From a virus, in the IMG/VR virus record IMGVR_UViG_3300048134_000007, positions 1 to 29,042 of that record: a stretch of DNA of 29,042 nt, one strand, 5' to 3'. A program made the translations under genes and the position numbers. Below, piece by piece: positions 1 through 7,167 of this stretch. The first letter of the stretch is position 1. Each line of letters starts with the position of its first letter. The notes under the pieces are model-generated. The model saw only the letters and a program-made list of their open reading frames with translations. It did not search any database and had not been told where the DNA came from.

Positions 1-282
1 CTCAAATTTGAGTTCTTTGATTAAGTGTGAAACCTTATCTAAATTAACAGTTGGTCCTTCTGGGTGATTTAATTCACCGACCGCTCTGTTAGTTTTTATT
101 TGTTCTTTATCATATTTTGCAACTGCCTTTTCCATGATTGCTTTGGGATATACTCGACCATTTCTATTCTTTTTGTCGGTTTGTGCAAATATCCCTTGAA
201 TCTTATACTGCTTTTCACCAGCATCGTTCTTTTCAACAATACATTCTAAACTACTTTCTGTATATTCTGTAATTAATTTCAT
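1..282 (-). CDS. 21: Prohead core protease, T4 gp21-like (N-terminal part, cut by window edge)
   Basis: I translated this partial gene by hand; the frame is open from ATG at 282 to the window edge (94 residues). It shows NRNGRVYP (39-46) and RAVGELNHP (66-74) followed by PTVN and KVSH, the N-terminal signature of T4-type prohead proteases. These enzymes cleave the scaffold and capsid proteins during head maturation. H73 in the ELNHP motif is the expected catalytic histidine; the serine lies outside the window. The start overlaps the stop of the preceding gene by 4 nt (ATGA), with AAGGAA about 5 nt upstream as ribosome-binding site, so translation is probably coupled. Position after the portal and core genes matches T4 order. 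Confidence 0.93.
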   Translation of the reverse strand, partial: MKLITEYTESSLECIVEKNDAGEKQYKIQGIFAQTDKKNRNGRVYPKAIMEKAVAKYDKEQIKTNRAVGELNHPEGPTVNLDKVSHLIKELKFE

Positions 283-488
283 GTAAGTTCCTTTATAGTT
301 GCACTTATTGCCTTCTCGGCATCTTTTTGATTCTTATATGAATCTAACTTATCACCATCCACATATGCGACAAATGGCAGACTACCAGTATCTTTGGTAA
401 TCACCACGTCTATACGATTCATCTTTTTCTTAAAGACGATTTTACCTTTTGGTTTTACCGCCTCTCTAAGCGAAAAAAATGTTTTCAT
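279..488 (-). CDS. Small prohead-region protein in the gp68 position
   Basis: This 69-residue protein has a basic N-terminal half (KPKGKIVFKKK, 12-22) and a YVDGDKLDSYKNQKDAEKA segment (42-60). The latter looks like a short strand-turn followed by a helix. I do not recognise a fold. T4 has the prohead core gene 68 between 67 and 21, and this gene holds that place, so a core or scaffold role is inferred from position only. A late promoter core lies at 513-520. The GAGG ribosome-binding site (499-502) lies in one arm of an inverted repeat described separately. The gene overlaps the gp21 start by 4 nt. Confidence 0.7.
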   Translation of the reverse strand: MKTFFSLREAVKPKGKIVFKKKMNRIDVVITKDTGSLPFVAYVDGDKLDSYKNQKDAEKAISATIKELT

Positions 489-498
489 AATAAGTTTT

Positions 499-529
499 CC
501 TCTTTGTCTTATTATTTATACAAAAGAGG
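499..529 (-). promoter_or_regulatory. Inverted repeat that would mask a ribosome-binding site in read-through RNA
   Basis: In minus-strand RNA, CCUCUUUUG (529-521) can pair with CAAAGAGG (506-499), eight pairs with one bulged U. The 14-nt loop contains the late promoter. The 3' arm holds the GAGG ribosome site of the gene starting at 488. RNA started at the late promoter lacks the 5' arm. Confidence 0.6.
513..520 (-). promoter_or_regulatory. Late promoter core TATAAATA, upstream of the gp68-position gene
   Basis: This exact T4 late-promoter -10 element lies in the 52-nt gap before the gene starting at 488. Transcription would start near 505-507, giving a leader of about 18-20 nt with a free GAGG site. 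The element lies in the loop of an inverted repeat. Confidence 0.8.
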
Positions 530-540
530 TTTTTTAAAAC

Positions 541-972
541 TTATTGCTCTATACTATCTGTCGTTTCGTCTGAGATTTCTTCGCCAGGTGTCTCTAATTC
601 ACTCTCATCGCTAGTTTCAGCACTAACTTCTAATTCATCTGAGGTGTATGTAGGTTCTGCGATATCATCTATACCATTATAAACACTATTAGCAAGTTCT
701 ACTTTTCTACTGTCCATAGCATCATTTAATTTAGTATCTAAGATATCTTTAAAAGAACCTTCAGCATTAGTTAAGTCGCCATCTAATATCTGGTCAATCA
801 TATCTGCTTGAGGATTAGACATAACCTCTGCGGCATCATCAACCGCAGATGGCATATCATCTTGGTCATGATACTCTACTTCTGTAGGTTGGTCTAATTC
901 TGCTTCAACTTCTTGGTCAGAAACGTTGTCATCAAGTTCTAATTCTTGTTGTTCTTCGTTTTCGTTAATCAT
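541..972 (-). CDS. 67: Acidic prohead core protein, T4 gp67-like
   Basis: This 143-residue protein is very rich in Asp and Glu at both ends. A less acidic central helix-like part (about 55-100) contains DMIDQILDGDL, FKDILDTKLNDAMDSRK and ELANSVYNG. That part resembles the N-terminal core of T4 gp67 (pattern L-x2-I-x-D/N-D-L-x2-A-x3-F...K-x3-A). T4 gp67 is a small acidic scaffold protein of the prohead core, removed by the gp21 protease. T4 gp67 has its acidic tail only at the C-terminus, whereas here acid tails flank the core. The gene starts 2 nt after the stop of the preceding gene, with AAGG 7 nt before ATG. The family call rests on composition, a short motif and gene position. Confidence 0.68.
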   Translation of the reverse strand: MINENEEQQELELDDNVSDQEVEAELDQPTEVEYHDQDDMPSAVDDAAEVMSNPQADMIDQILDGDLTNAEGSFKDILDTKLNDAMDSRKVELANSVYNGIDDIAEPTYTSDELEVSAETSDESELETPGEEISDETTDSIEQ

Positions 973-974
973 AA

Positions 975-1178
975 TTACGCCTTTTTAGTTGTTTTCTTTT
1001 TAGCAGTTGCTTTCTTAACTGCAGTTTTTGCCTTAGTTGCAGTCTTTTTTACTGCAGTTTTGGCCTTCTTAGCAACAATCTTAGCATCTTCTTTATCTAC
1101 ATCACCGTCACCGTCTTGGTCAGCAACACCGATAAACCATGCTTTAATTTTTGCATACAAGTCTTTTATATAATCCAT
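975..1178 (-). CDS. Small protein: EF-hand-type loop plus lysine-rich H1-like tail
   Basis: This 67-residue protein has three visible parts. Residues 1-19 form an aromatic, probably amphipathic helix (IKDLYAKIKAWFIG). Residues 20-31 (DQDGDGDVDKED) match a canonical 12-residue EF-hand/dockerin calcium loop, with acids at positions 1, 3, 5, 9 and 12, Gly at 6 and Val at 8. From about 33 on it is almost only Lys, Ala, Thr and Val, including two copies of AKTAVKK 11 residues apart, like a histone H1 tail. It lies between portal and the acidic gp67-like gene with a strong AGGAG site 5 nt before ATG. A head or core role with nucleic-acid or acidic-protein binding is inferred. It has no T4 counterpart that I recognise. 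Confidence 0.8.
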   Translation of the reverse strand: MDYIKDLYAKIKAWFIGVADQDGDGDVDKEDAKIVAKKAKTAVKKTATKAKTAVKKATAKKKTTKKA

Positions 1179-1192
1179 TCTATTCTCCTAGA

Positions 1193-2728
1193 TTAAAAGT
1201 TATCATCACCGCCAGCATCTGATTCTTCATCGCCACCACTAGCGGCATTTTCACCTTCAACTTGCGCCTTCATTTCGTCAATGTCTTCTTCGGACATTTG
1301 CATGACGTTTTTCATTACCCACTCACGTGAGAAATATTCACCTACGTATTGAGATATTTGGTCCATAGTATTTAATCTATTCTGTAATATCTCGGAGTCT
1401 TTCAACTCTGCAAAGTGATTATCTCTTAAGAAGTCAACAGTAATGTCGTTCTTCCAGAGATTCCAATCTCCATCAGTAATAATACCTTTGAGGATTAGTT
1501 GCTTTCTTAATATCTCAGTAAAGAGTTTTGAAAATCTTTTTCTTACTTTGTCAATAAACTTTTGAAACTTGACTTCATCACGATTAATCTCAGTACTTCT
1601 ACCAAGACTAAATTGTGCTTCTTGTTCTAATCTGCTAAGTGGTACGTTCAATGAACGATACAATCTTTTCTGAAAGTAAACAATATCATCTATTTGACCT
1701 AAGTTTTCACCACCAGGTAATGTAGTAATTTCTGTTCCTCTACCACCTTCACGTCTAGGTAACCAAAAGTCCTCAAGCATTGACATGTGCTTTCTATCAT
1801 CTTTTAATTCACCAGTACTTGCATCATAAACTAACTTGTTTCGATAACGAGTCATAATGTCTTTCATATATGCTTCTGATTTACCTCTTGGCATATTACC
1901 AACATCGATGTAGAATATTCTTCTTTCTGGCGCTCTTGCTAATCGATAGATTACAAGAGAGTCTTCCATCATTCTTAATTGATTGATTGGTTTTAATGCT
2001 TTGTGTAAATAAGATACAACAGTTTTCTTTGTTGGGTCCATAAGACCAGATGTAACATATGATACTGAATCAGGTGATAATCTCACACCCTGATTACTAC
2101 CAGTCTTTTCTTGAAAGATGTAAAACTCTTCTACTTTATCTACAATCTTGGCACCAGTTGCAGGGTCTTTCTTGTATTTGACATTCTTAACTTTTCTTAT
2201 TTTAGTAGCATCAATGTTTCGAATGTCTTGTATACCAAGTTTAGGTTGTGATTCGTTGACTATTAAGTGATGATATAGTCTACCATCAATGTAATAAGAC
2301 CTAAAGATATCTGTACCCATTTCAGTAAACTTCATCATACCAATAACTTTATTGAATTCTTCTATCATTGTTTTCTTGATATTGTCTGGTGCATCTACGT
2401 TATCAAGATTTAATTCGACTGGTGCTTCATTTTCAGACCCTACGATTGCTTCATTAACAATATCTTCTATCGCCGCATCGACTTCTGGGTGAACTGCAAC
2501 ACCACGATATTTAAGTACTAGTTGTCTATTATCTTTTGCTTGATTGCCGTCCATGTCAATGAACTGGCCATAGTGAGACCCACTTGCAGTTACATATCCA
2601 GCACCATCAGGGTCTGTGGGTGTGACCACTGATTGAAGTTTTTTCTTTTTCTCTTCTTTTTGTTTATCTTCTGCTCTTTTTAGTTCAAAACCAAAAAGTT
2701 TCAGAATACTATTGTCTTGTTCTGCCAT
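1193..2728 (-). CDS. 20: Portal vertex protein, T4 gp20-like
   Basis: At 511 residues it is close to T4 gp20 (524). The portal is the dodecameric ring at one head vertex through which DNA is packaged; it starts head assembly and binds the terminase and neck. Family landmarks are ERRIFYIDVGNMPRGKSEAY (about 266-285), FWLPRREGGRGTEITTLPGG (about 320-339), SRLEQEAQFSLGRSTEI with a following DEVKFQKF, and a polar Asp/Glu/Gly-rich C-terminus. An exact late promoter core lies 63 nt upstream, beside a 13-bp inverted repeat. The start-site Shine-Dalgarno is weak (GAGA). The gene sits in the T4 position after tube gene 19. Confidence 0.96.
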   Translation of the reverse strand: MAEQDNSILKLFGFELKRAEDKQKEEKKKKLQSVVTPTDPDGAGYVTASGSHYGQFIDMDGNQAKDNRQLVLKYRGVAVHPEVDAAIEDIVNEAIVGSENEAPVELNLDNVDAPDNIKKTMIEEFNKVIGMMKFTEMGTDIFRSYYIDGRLYHHLIVNESQPKLGIQDIRNIDATKIRKVKNVKYKKDPATGAKIVDKVEEFYIFQEKTGSNQGVRLSPDSVSYVTSGLMDPTKKTVVSYLHKALKPINQLRMMEDSLVIYRLARAPERRIFYIDVGNMPRGKSEAYMKDIMTRYRNKLVYDASTGELKDDRKHMSMLEDFWLPRREGGRGTEITTLPGGENLGQIDDIVYFQKRLYRSLNVPLSRLEQEAQFSLGRSTEINRDEVKFQKFIDKVRKRFSKLFTEILRKQLILKGIITDGDWNLWKNDITVDFLRDNHFAELKDSEILQNRLNTMDQISQYVGEYFSREWVMKNVMQMSEEDIDEMKAQVEGENAASGGDEESDAGGDDNF

Positions 2729-2761
2729 ATATATTTCTCATATTATATTCAATTCGCCCAT

Positions 2762-2794
2762 AATAAAGAGCAAGTTTTATTCTTACTCTTTATT
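2762..2794 (-). promoter_or_regulatory. 13-bp inverted repeat overlapping the portal late promoter
   Basis: On the minus strand AATAAAGAGTAAG (2794-2782) pairs with CTTGCTCTTTATT (2774-2762), 13 pairs with one G-U, loop of 7. It could be a weak terminator or processing site for sheath/tube RNA; no good U-run follows it. Confidence 0.55.
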
Positions 2795-2798
2795 TATA
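2791..2798 (-). promoter_or_regulatory. Late promoter core TATAAATA, upstream of portal gene
   Basis: Exact T4-type late element in the 82-nt gap between gp19 and gp20, 63 nt before the portal start. Its first half overlaps the 5' arm of a 13-bp inverted repeat. Confidence 0.8.
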
Positions 2799-2810
2799 TA
2801 TGTTTTAAGA

Positions 2811-3338
2811 CTACGATGTAGTGTTACTTTCCCAATATTGTATTGCAAACTCAACTGTAAACTCTTCAATAGTGTCTACTGTTTCATAGTTTAAGTCAAT
2901 TGCACTAATATTTATAGGGAATGCACCTCTAAAATTATAAGTCTTGATGACCGATTCGTCTCGGTCTAACTGTTCTACGATTAAATCTGCTTGATAATCA
3001 ACAGGGTTTGTTAGACCAGTATTTGCTTTATGATTGTTAATACCATTCTGCCATCTTTCCATAGCATTTCTAACATTAAAATCAGTATCGTTAATTATTG
3101 TTGCAGTCCAAGATTCAAACGTTCTATCACCTGCTACTTTAAGTTGACGACCTCTAAAAGGTACAATTAACTCATTCATAACTGCCGCAGGTAATTGAGC
3201 GGCCTTACATAAAAATGAAGTCAATTCAACGTCTGCTTCTGCATATGCAGGAAAGTTAATAGTCGCTTTAAAGAGATTAGGTCTAGCACCACCACCTCTT
3301 ATCTTGGATTTAAAATCATCTACGCCCATTATTGCCAT
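2811..3338 (-). CDS. 19: Tail tube protein, T4 gp19-like
   Basis: At 175 residues it is near T4 gp19 (163). The protein forms the stacked hexameric rings of the inner tail tube, through which DNA is injected. The N-terminus MAIMGVDDFKSKIRGGGARP followed by NLFKATINFP is typical of the family. So are the central TFESWTATIINDTDFNVRN motif and the C-terminal strand TVEFAIQYWE. AAGGAG lies 7 nt before ATG. It follows the sheath gene by 11 nt, so sheath and tube share a transcript. A TATAAATA string inside this gene (2909-2916) encodes residues INI and is treated as chance. Confidence 0.95.
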   Translation of the reverse strand: MAIMGVDDFKSKIRGGGARPNLFKATINFPAYAEADVELTSFLCKAAQLPAAVMNELIVPFRGRQLKVAGDRTFESWTATIINDTDFNVRNAMERWQNGINNHKANTGLTNPVDYQADLIVEQLDRDESVIKTYNFRGAFPINISAIDLNYETVDTIEEFTVEFAIQYWESNTTS

Positions 3339-3349
3339 TACTTATCTCC

Positions 3350-5134
3350 TTAAACTGTTCCTACGACTTCTTCAAACTCTACACCAGTTCTAACTGCTAC
3401 AAAGTTAAGAGTCACAAAGTTAATGCTTCTTGCAGGTTTAATGAATATACTTGCAATAAACTCGTTTCTATCTATAACTGCCGCGGTGTTATTTGTTGAA
3501 TCACAAACAACCCTAAAGTCTGTTATACCCCTTCGACCTTGAATTTCTCTTAAGAAAGGTTCGACAATGTTTACGAACTCAGCACGAGTAAACTCATCGT
3601 TGAATTCAAACATTACATTTCTACCAGCAATCGCAATTGCTCTTTCTATACCTAAGAATAATCGTCTGACATTGATTCTATCAAATGCAGATGGTCTAGA
3701 TTCGTTAGTTTTATCACCGAACAACATAATACCTTGACCTGGTATATTTGCTATTGGGTTTATACCTGCTTTATAAAGTGTATCTCTTTCAGATTTATTT
3801 GGACTTAATTCGATATCTGTAATACCTAGATATCTACCACGTCTTTGTCCAGCAGGTGAGAACCAATTTGCCGCAACTAAGTCAGTTGCCGCCATTAGAC
3901 CTGCAGTACTTGATGCCGCAGGAATCTTAATAAATTGGTCGTTATACTTATCAAATACTTTCAGATAATTATTATCTTGTACTAGATAAGATGATTTAGT
4001 GTATGTATTATTACATGCTAATACTGCCGTATTTGTACCAAGTGTGACTGCCGCATTTCTACTAGGCGATGCAACTGCTACACAATCTTTTCTTAATGAT
4101 GATGCAGTAGCAACTAAGTCATTTACAACTGTAGTTGCATTAGCATCTGCGATAGATTCTGGAGCAATTAAGAAGTCGACTTCAATATTGTCAACATCTT
4201 CAAACTTATCAAAACCTCTTAATATGTCATCTGTACCTAATGATGATGAACTAGCACCACCAGTAAATGACCATTCGTTTTGACCTGTTCCAAAAGTTAC
4301 ATCAGAAGCAAAGTTTTGAGAACCATTTACTGCCGCAGTATCCCATAAAGCACCAGAGAAATCGTTGATTCCATCTGAATCACCATGTCTATGAAATGCG
4401 CCAGCATAAATGTATTCTGAACGTGCTTTGATAACATCTTTGTAATAATTAGACGTACCATCAGTTGCTTTTGCATTAGAGGCAACTGATAAGAAAGGAT
4501 ATGTTTCTAAAACTGTACCAGCAGTTCCTGATATTTCACCATCTTCGTCAACAACTGCTATATGTATTTCATCGTTTTTACCACCAAGACCACTTACAAA
4601 TGAAGAAGTCCCTGGTGCGGCATCAAATTGTGATTTGTATGTCCATGAATTAAAATTAATAGCACCACTACCGTCTGAGTCTGAACTTCCACAGACTGAT
4701 ACTAATAAAGAGTTACCTAATGCCCCTGGAAATCTTCCAATAAATGCACCATCATTTGAGTCGATTGATGCGGCCTCAAATGCATTTAAATTGTTTAATG
4801 CTTGGTTAGTTGCTACTGCATTAGTACCAGTTTTATTGTTAACTGCTAGAGAGTTTCTAGCATCTGAGTCTGTCTCACGTACTACTTGTAGTGCATTAGA
4901 GTATTTTAAAAAGAAAGCGGCCGAGTGAAAGTCAACCGTATTGTCAGTTGTTGGTGCAGAAAAAACTTCTACTAGTCCTGCTTCGTTTGAAACAAGTGTA
5001 GTTTCTCCTACTGGTCCCCAACCGAAGTTACCTACAAAAGCACCTGTATTAGTTGCAACATTAGGGACTACTCCCGTTAAGTCGATTTCTTTTACAGTTA
5101 CCGCAGGCGATGCCGAAGGTGTAAATAATGCCAT
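3350..5134 (-). CDS. 18: Contractile tail sheath protein, T4 gp18-like
   Basis: At 594 residues it is somewhat shorter than T4 gp18 (659). It forms the contractile sheath around the tail tube. The N-terminal part SPAVTVKEIDLTGVVPNVAT then GAFVGNFGWGPVGE is the conserved sheath start. The C-terminal third carries PGQGIMLFGDKT, NVRRLFLGIERAI and RNEFIASIFIKPARSINF followed by LNFVAVRTG, which is the conserved core and polymerising C-terminal strand. The middle is Asp/Ser-rich and variable, as expected for the outer domains. A late promoter core lies 68 nt upstream in the gp17-gp18 gap; tube gene 19 follows at once. Confidence 0.96.
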   Translation of the reverse strand: MALFTPSASPAVTVKEIDLTGVVPNVATNTGAFVGNFGWGPVGETTLVSNEAGLVEVFSAPTTDNTVDFHSAAFFLKYSNALQVVRETDSDARNSLAVNNKTGTNAVATNQALNNLNAFEAASIDSNDGAFIGRFPGALGNSLLVSVCGSSDSDGSGAINFNSWTYKSQFDAAPGTSSFVSGLGGKNDEIHIAVVDEDGEISGTAGTVLETYPFLSVASNAKATDGTSNYYKDVIKARSEYIYAGAFHRHGDSDGINDFSGALWDTAAVNGSQNFASDVTFGTGQNEWSFTGGASSSSLGTDDILRGFDKFEDVDNIEVDFLIAPESIADANATTVVNDLVATASSLRKDCVAVASPSRNAAVTLGTNTAVLACNNTYTKSSYLVQDNNYLKVFDKYNDQFIKIPAASSTAGLMAATDLVAANWFSPAGQRRGRYLGITDIELSPNKSERDTLYKAGINPIANIPGQGIMLFGDKTNESRPSAFDRINVRRLFLGIERAIAIAGRNVMFEFNDEFTRAEFVNIVEPFLREIQGRRGITDFRVVCDSTNNTAAVIDRNEFIASIFIKPARSINFVTLNFVAVRTGVEFEEVVGTV

Positions 5135-5201
5135 GATTCTATCCTATTCGTTTGTCTAATTATAAGTTATCATAATACGGTTATATTTCAATATATGCTT
5201 T

Positions 5202-5209
5202 TATTTATA
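5202..5209 (-). promoter_or_regulatory. Late promoter core TATAAATA, upstream of tail sheath gene
   Basis: Exact element 13 nt after the gp17 stop and 68 nt before the sheath start. Flanks TTTTG-TATAAATA-A resemble those at 513-520. A 5-bp CTTTT/AAAAG inverted repeat surrounds it, too short to stress. Confidence 0.8.
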
Positions 5210-5222
5210 CAAAAGGTGTTTT

Positions 5223-6842
5223 CTACCACTCTTCTTGTATGATTTGGTCATTGTGTTGTTCAAACCAACGTTCTGCTTCTTCTTTTCTTTCTAGTTCTTG
5301 TTCAAACTGAGTTCCATCATCTATGAATCCAACAGGTGGTACATCTTCATCTATTTCTTTCATTCTATCTTCAAACATTATTTTTTTCAAGTCAATGTCA
5401 GTTAAGTCTCTAAAATACGTACCAGAAACAAAGTAACCAAATAATACTAGATTCATCATTAGGTCGTCATGATTACCATCACTTGCTTCGTAAGATTGAC
5501 CTCGAGCAGTAAATGTAGATATTTCAAGTATCGTTTGTTCATCGTATATCTGGAGTTTACGATGCTCTAGAATATCTTTAATTGATGAACACCCAATACG
5601 TTTTACTTTACGTGTCATTTCAATACCAATTCTATCTGCCTTAACTGCAGATTCCATGTGAATATTTTCATATTCTAGTTCTTGATATAGTCCATTGCAG
5701 ACTACAGAACCCTGGTCATTTGATTCTATAACAACATAACAGTCATTATAGAATTTGGCGTACTTATATATAATATTAGGAAACAAAACAGGAGAAATAG
5801 TATTATTGCGATAAACAGCGACTTGTTTAAAGGGCCTAGTGCTAATATCGATAACGTTAAACGTAGAATAATCCTGTCCCCTTCCTTTGCAGACATCTAC
5901 TGTCATGATGTATTGGTGGTCTTTAGTAGGTTCTCGATAAATTAATAAATCACCATTCTCTCGTACCTTTCGTGGATTCTTTGCACGAAAACCCATGAGT
6001 GTTTCACCATTAATCAAAGTATCACCTGTACCAAAGAATGTGTTACCAAACTCTTGGTCGAATTGTAAAGCAGACGTATTTGCGATTGTCATTTCTTTCC
6101 ATTTCTCGTCACGTCCAGGGACATCATTCCAATTTACAGTAAATGGCACAAACTCATTTACATTTTGACATGCACCTTCCCATAGTTTATGAAACGTATT
6201 ACCGATTCCATTTGCAGTCGAAGTCACGATTACTTTCGTATCAGTACCAGCAGAAATAACAGGATATGTAGATGTGTAAAACTCATTGGCACGTTCTACA
6301 AAAGCAAACTCATCAAGATACAATAGGTTGACTGACATACCACGAATCGAACTACCAGAAGTTGCCGATGCGATAATACGACTGTTGTTACTAAATTCTA
6401 GTGAACCTTTGTTAAGTGCTTTGGTACCTGGTTGAAGAAAGAAAGGTAGATTCTCTAACATAAGAGTTATTCTTGCTAACATTTCTCTTGCTACTGCACC
6501 TTTGTTTGCCAGTATCGCAATCGTTTTTTCGGGGTGAAAACATGCATACCATAATAGATATGCAACTGAACTAATTGATTTACCTGATTGTCTACATGCT
6601 AATACAATAGAAAATCTGTTGTTATCAAAATGAGAAAACATTTGATGTTGATATGGATATAGTTTAAAAGGCACAAGACCTTTGTCAAGTGAAATAATTT
6701 TTAAATACGTTTCGCAAAAGTATGCAGGGTCTTTACTACACTTTACGTATTCTTTGATTTCTTTCTTAGTAAAGTCATGTTGAACACCATCACGTTTAAC
6801 ATTTACGTTACCGAGATAAGTATCATTCTTCTGGTTCAACAT
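5223..6842 (-). CDS. 17: Terminase large subunit, T4 gp17-like
   Basis: This 539-residue packaging motor has an N-terminal ATPase and a C-terminal nuclease. The ATPase shows Walker A CRQSGKS (83-89, K88), Walker B LLYLDEF (173-179, D177/E178) and coupling motif TSTANG (207-212). The nuclease shows the expected acidic residues: D316 in TVDVCKG, E373 in VVIESND and D459/D460 in NHDDLMM, matching the RNase H-like metal site of T4 gp17. It cuts concatemeric DNA and pumps it into the prohead at the portal. T4 gp17 has 610 residues. The first 20 nt overlap the end of gp16, consistent with coupled translation of the two subunits. All key residues are present. Confidence 0.98.
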   Translation of the reverse strand: MLNQKNDTYLGNVNVKRDGVQHDFTKKEIKEYVKCSKDPAYFCETYLKIISLDKGLVPFKLYPYQHQMFSHFDNNRFSIVLACRQSGKSISSVAYLLWYACFHPEKTIAILANKGAVAREMLARITLMLENLPFFLQPGTKALNKGSLEFSNNSRIIASATSGSSIRGMSVNLLYLDEFAFVERANEFYTSTYPVISAGTDTKVIVTSTANGIGNTFHKLWEGACQNVNEFVPFTVNWNDVPGRDEKWKEMTIANTSALQFDQEFGNTFFGTGDTLINGETLMGFRAKNPRKVRENGDLLIYREPTKDHQYIMTVDVCKGRGQDYSTFNVIDISTRPFKQVAVYRNNTISPVLFPNIIYKYAKFYNDCYVVIESNDQGSVVCNGLYQELEYENIHMESAVKADRIGIEMTRKVKRIGCSSIKDILEHRKLQIYDEQTILEISTFTARGQSYEASDGNHDDLMMNLVLFGYFVSGTYFRDLTDIDLKKIMFEDRMKEIDEDVPPVGFIDDGTQFEQELERKEEAERWFEQHNDQIIQEEW

Positions 6843-7167
6843 CTATAATATTCTCTTTTTGTATTAATCTTTGTAATTCTGTAGTTGTGCCTACAAAAAG
6901 ATTATTAGTCGTTTGTCCTATTTGTTTGATATCCTCTTCATTTTTTACTTTTTTTAATTTAGCATTAACGTCCATCAACTTGTCGTTAACATCTGCTATT
7001 TGTTTTACCATGTTACCAAATACTTCAAAAGCACGTGGGTGTTCTGATTCTCTGGCAACATCTGCCATTAAATCTAGAGTCTCTTTACTCTTCTCTATAA
7101 GTTCATAGTAAGTTTTACGACTGTATTCGTAATCTGCATCTACGTTTTTATTATCTGTTTCTTTCAT
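6823..7167 (-). CDS. 16: Terminase small subunit, T4 gp16-like
   Basis: The protein has 114 residues, against 164 in T4. It holds the family core ESEHPRAFEVFGNMVKQ then NDKLMDVNAKLKK (about 40-73), predicted as the antiparallel coiled-coil ring core. Near the C-terminus is NNLFVGTTTELQRL (88-101). The small subunit forms a ring, regulates gp17 ATPase/nuclease activity and helps recognise DNA for packaging. It overlaps gp17 by 20 nt and the upstream oxygenase gene by 17 nt, so all three are probably translated in a coupled way. It appears to lack most of the terminal extensions of T4 gp16. Confidence 0.93.
   Translation of the reverse strand: MKETDNKNVDADYEYSRKTYYELIEKSKETLDLMADVARESEHPRAFEVFGNMVKQIADVNDKLMDVNAKLKKVKNEEDIKQIGQTTNNLFVGTTTELQRLIQKENIIDVEPEE

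Noticed and set aside
946-1173. Plus-strand open frame with hydrophobic Phe/Val/Ala run opposite the lysine-rich gene
   Set aside because: The hydrophobic run is the complement of Lys/Ala/Thr codons; the minus-strand gene has a ribosome site, fits the gene order and contains a calcium-loop motif.
2909-2916. Exact TATAAATA on the minus strand inside the tail tube gene
   Set aside because: It encodes Ile-Asn-Ile in a conserved part of gp19, about 180 nt before the portal gene, which has its own intergenic copy.
5198-5215. CTTTT/AAAAG inverted repeat around the sheath promoter
   Set aside because: Only five A/T-rich pairs and far from the ribosome site; not comparable to the other three stems.
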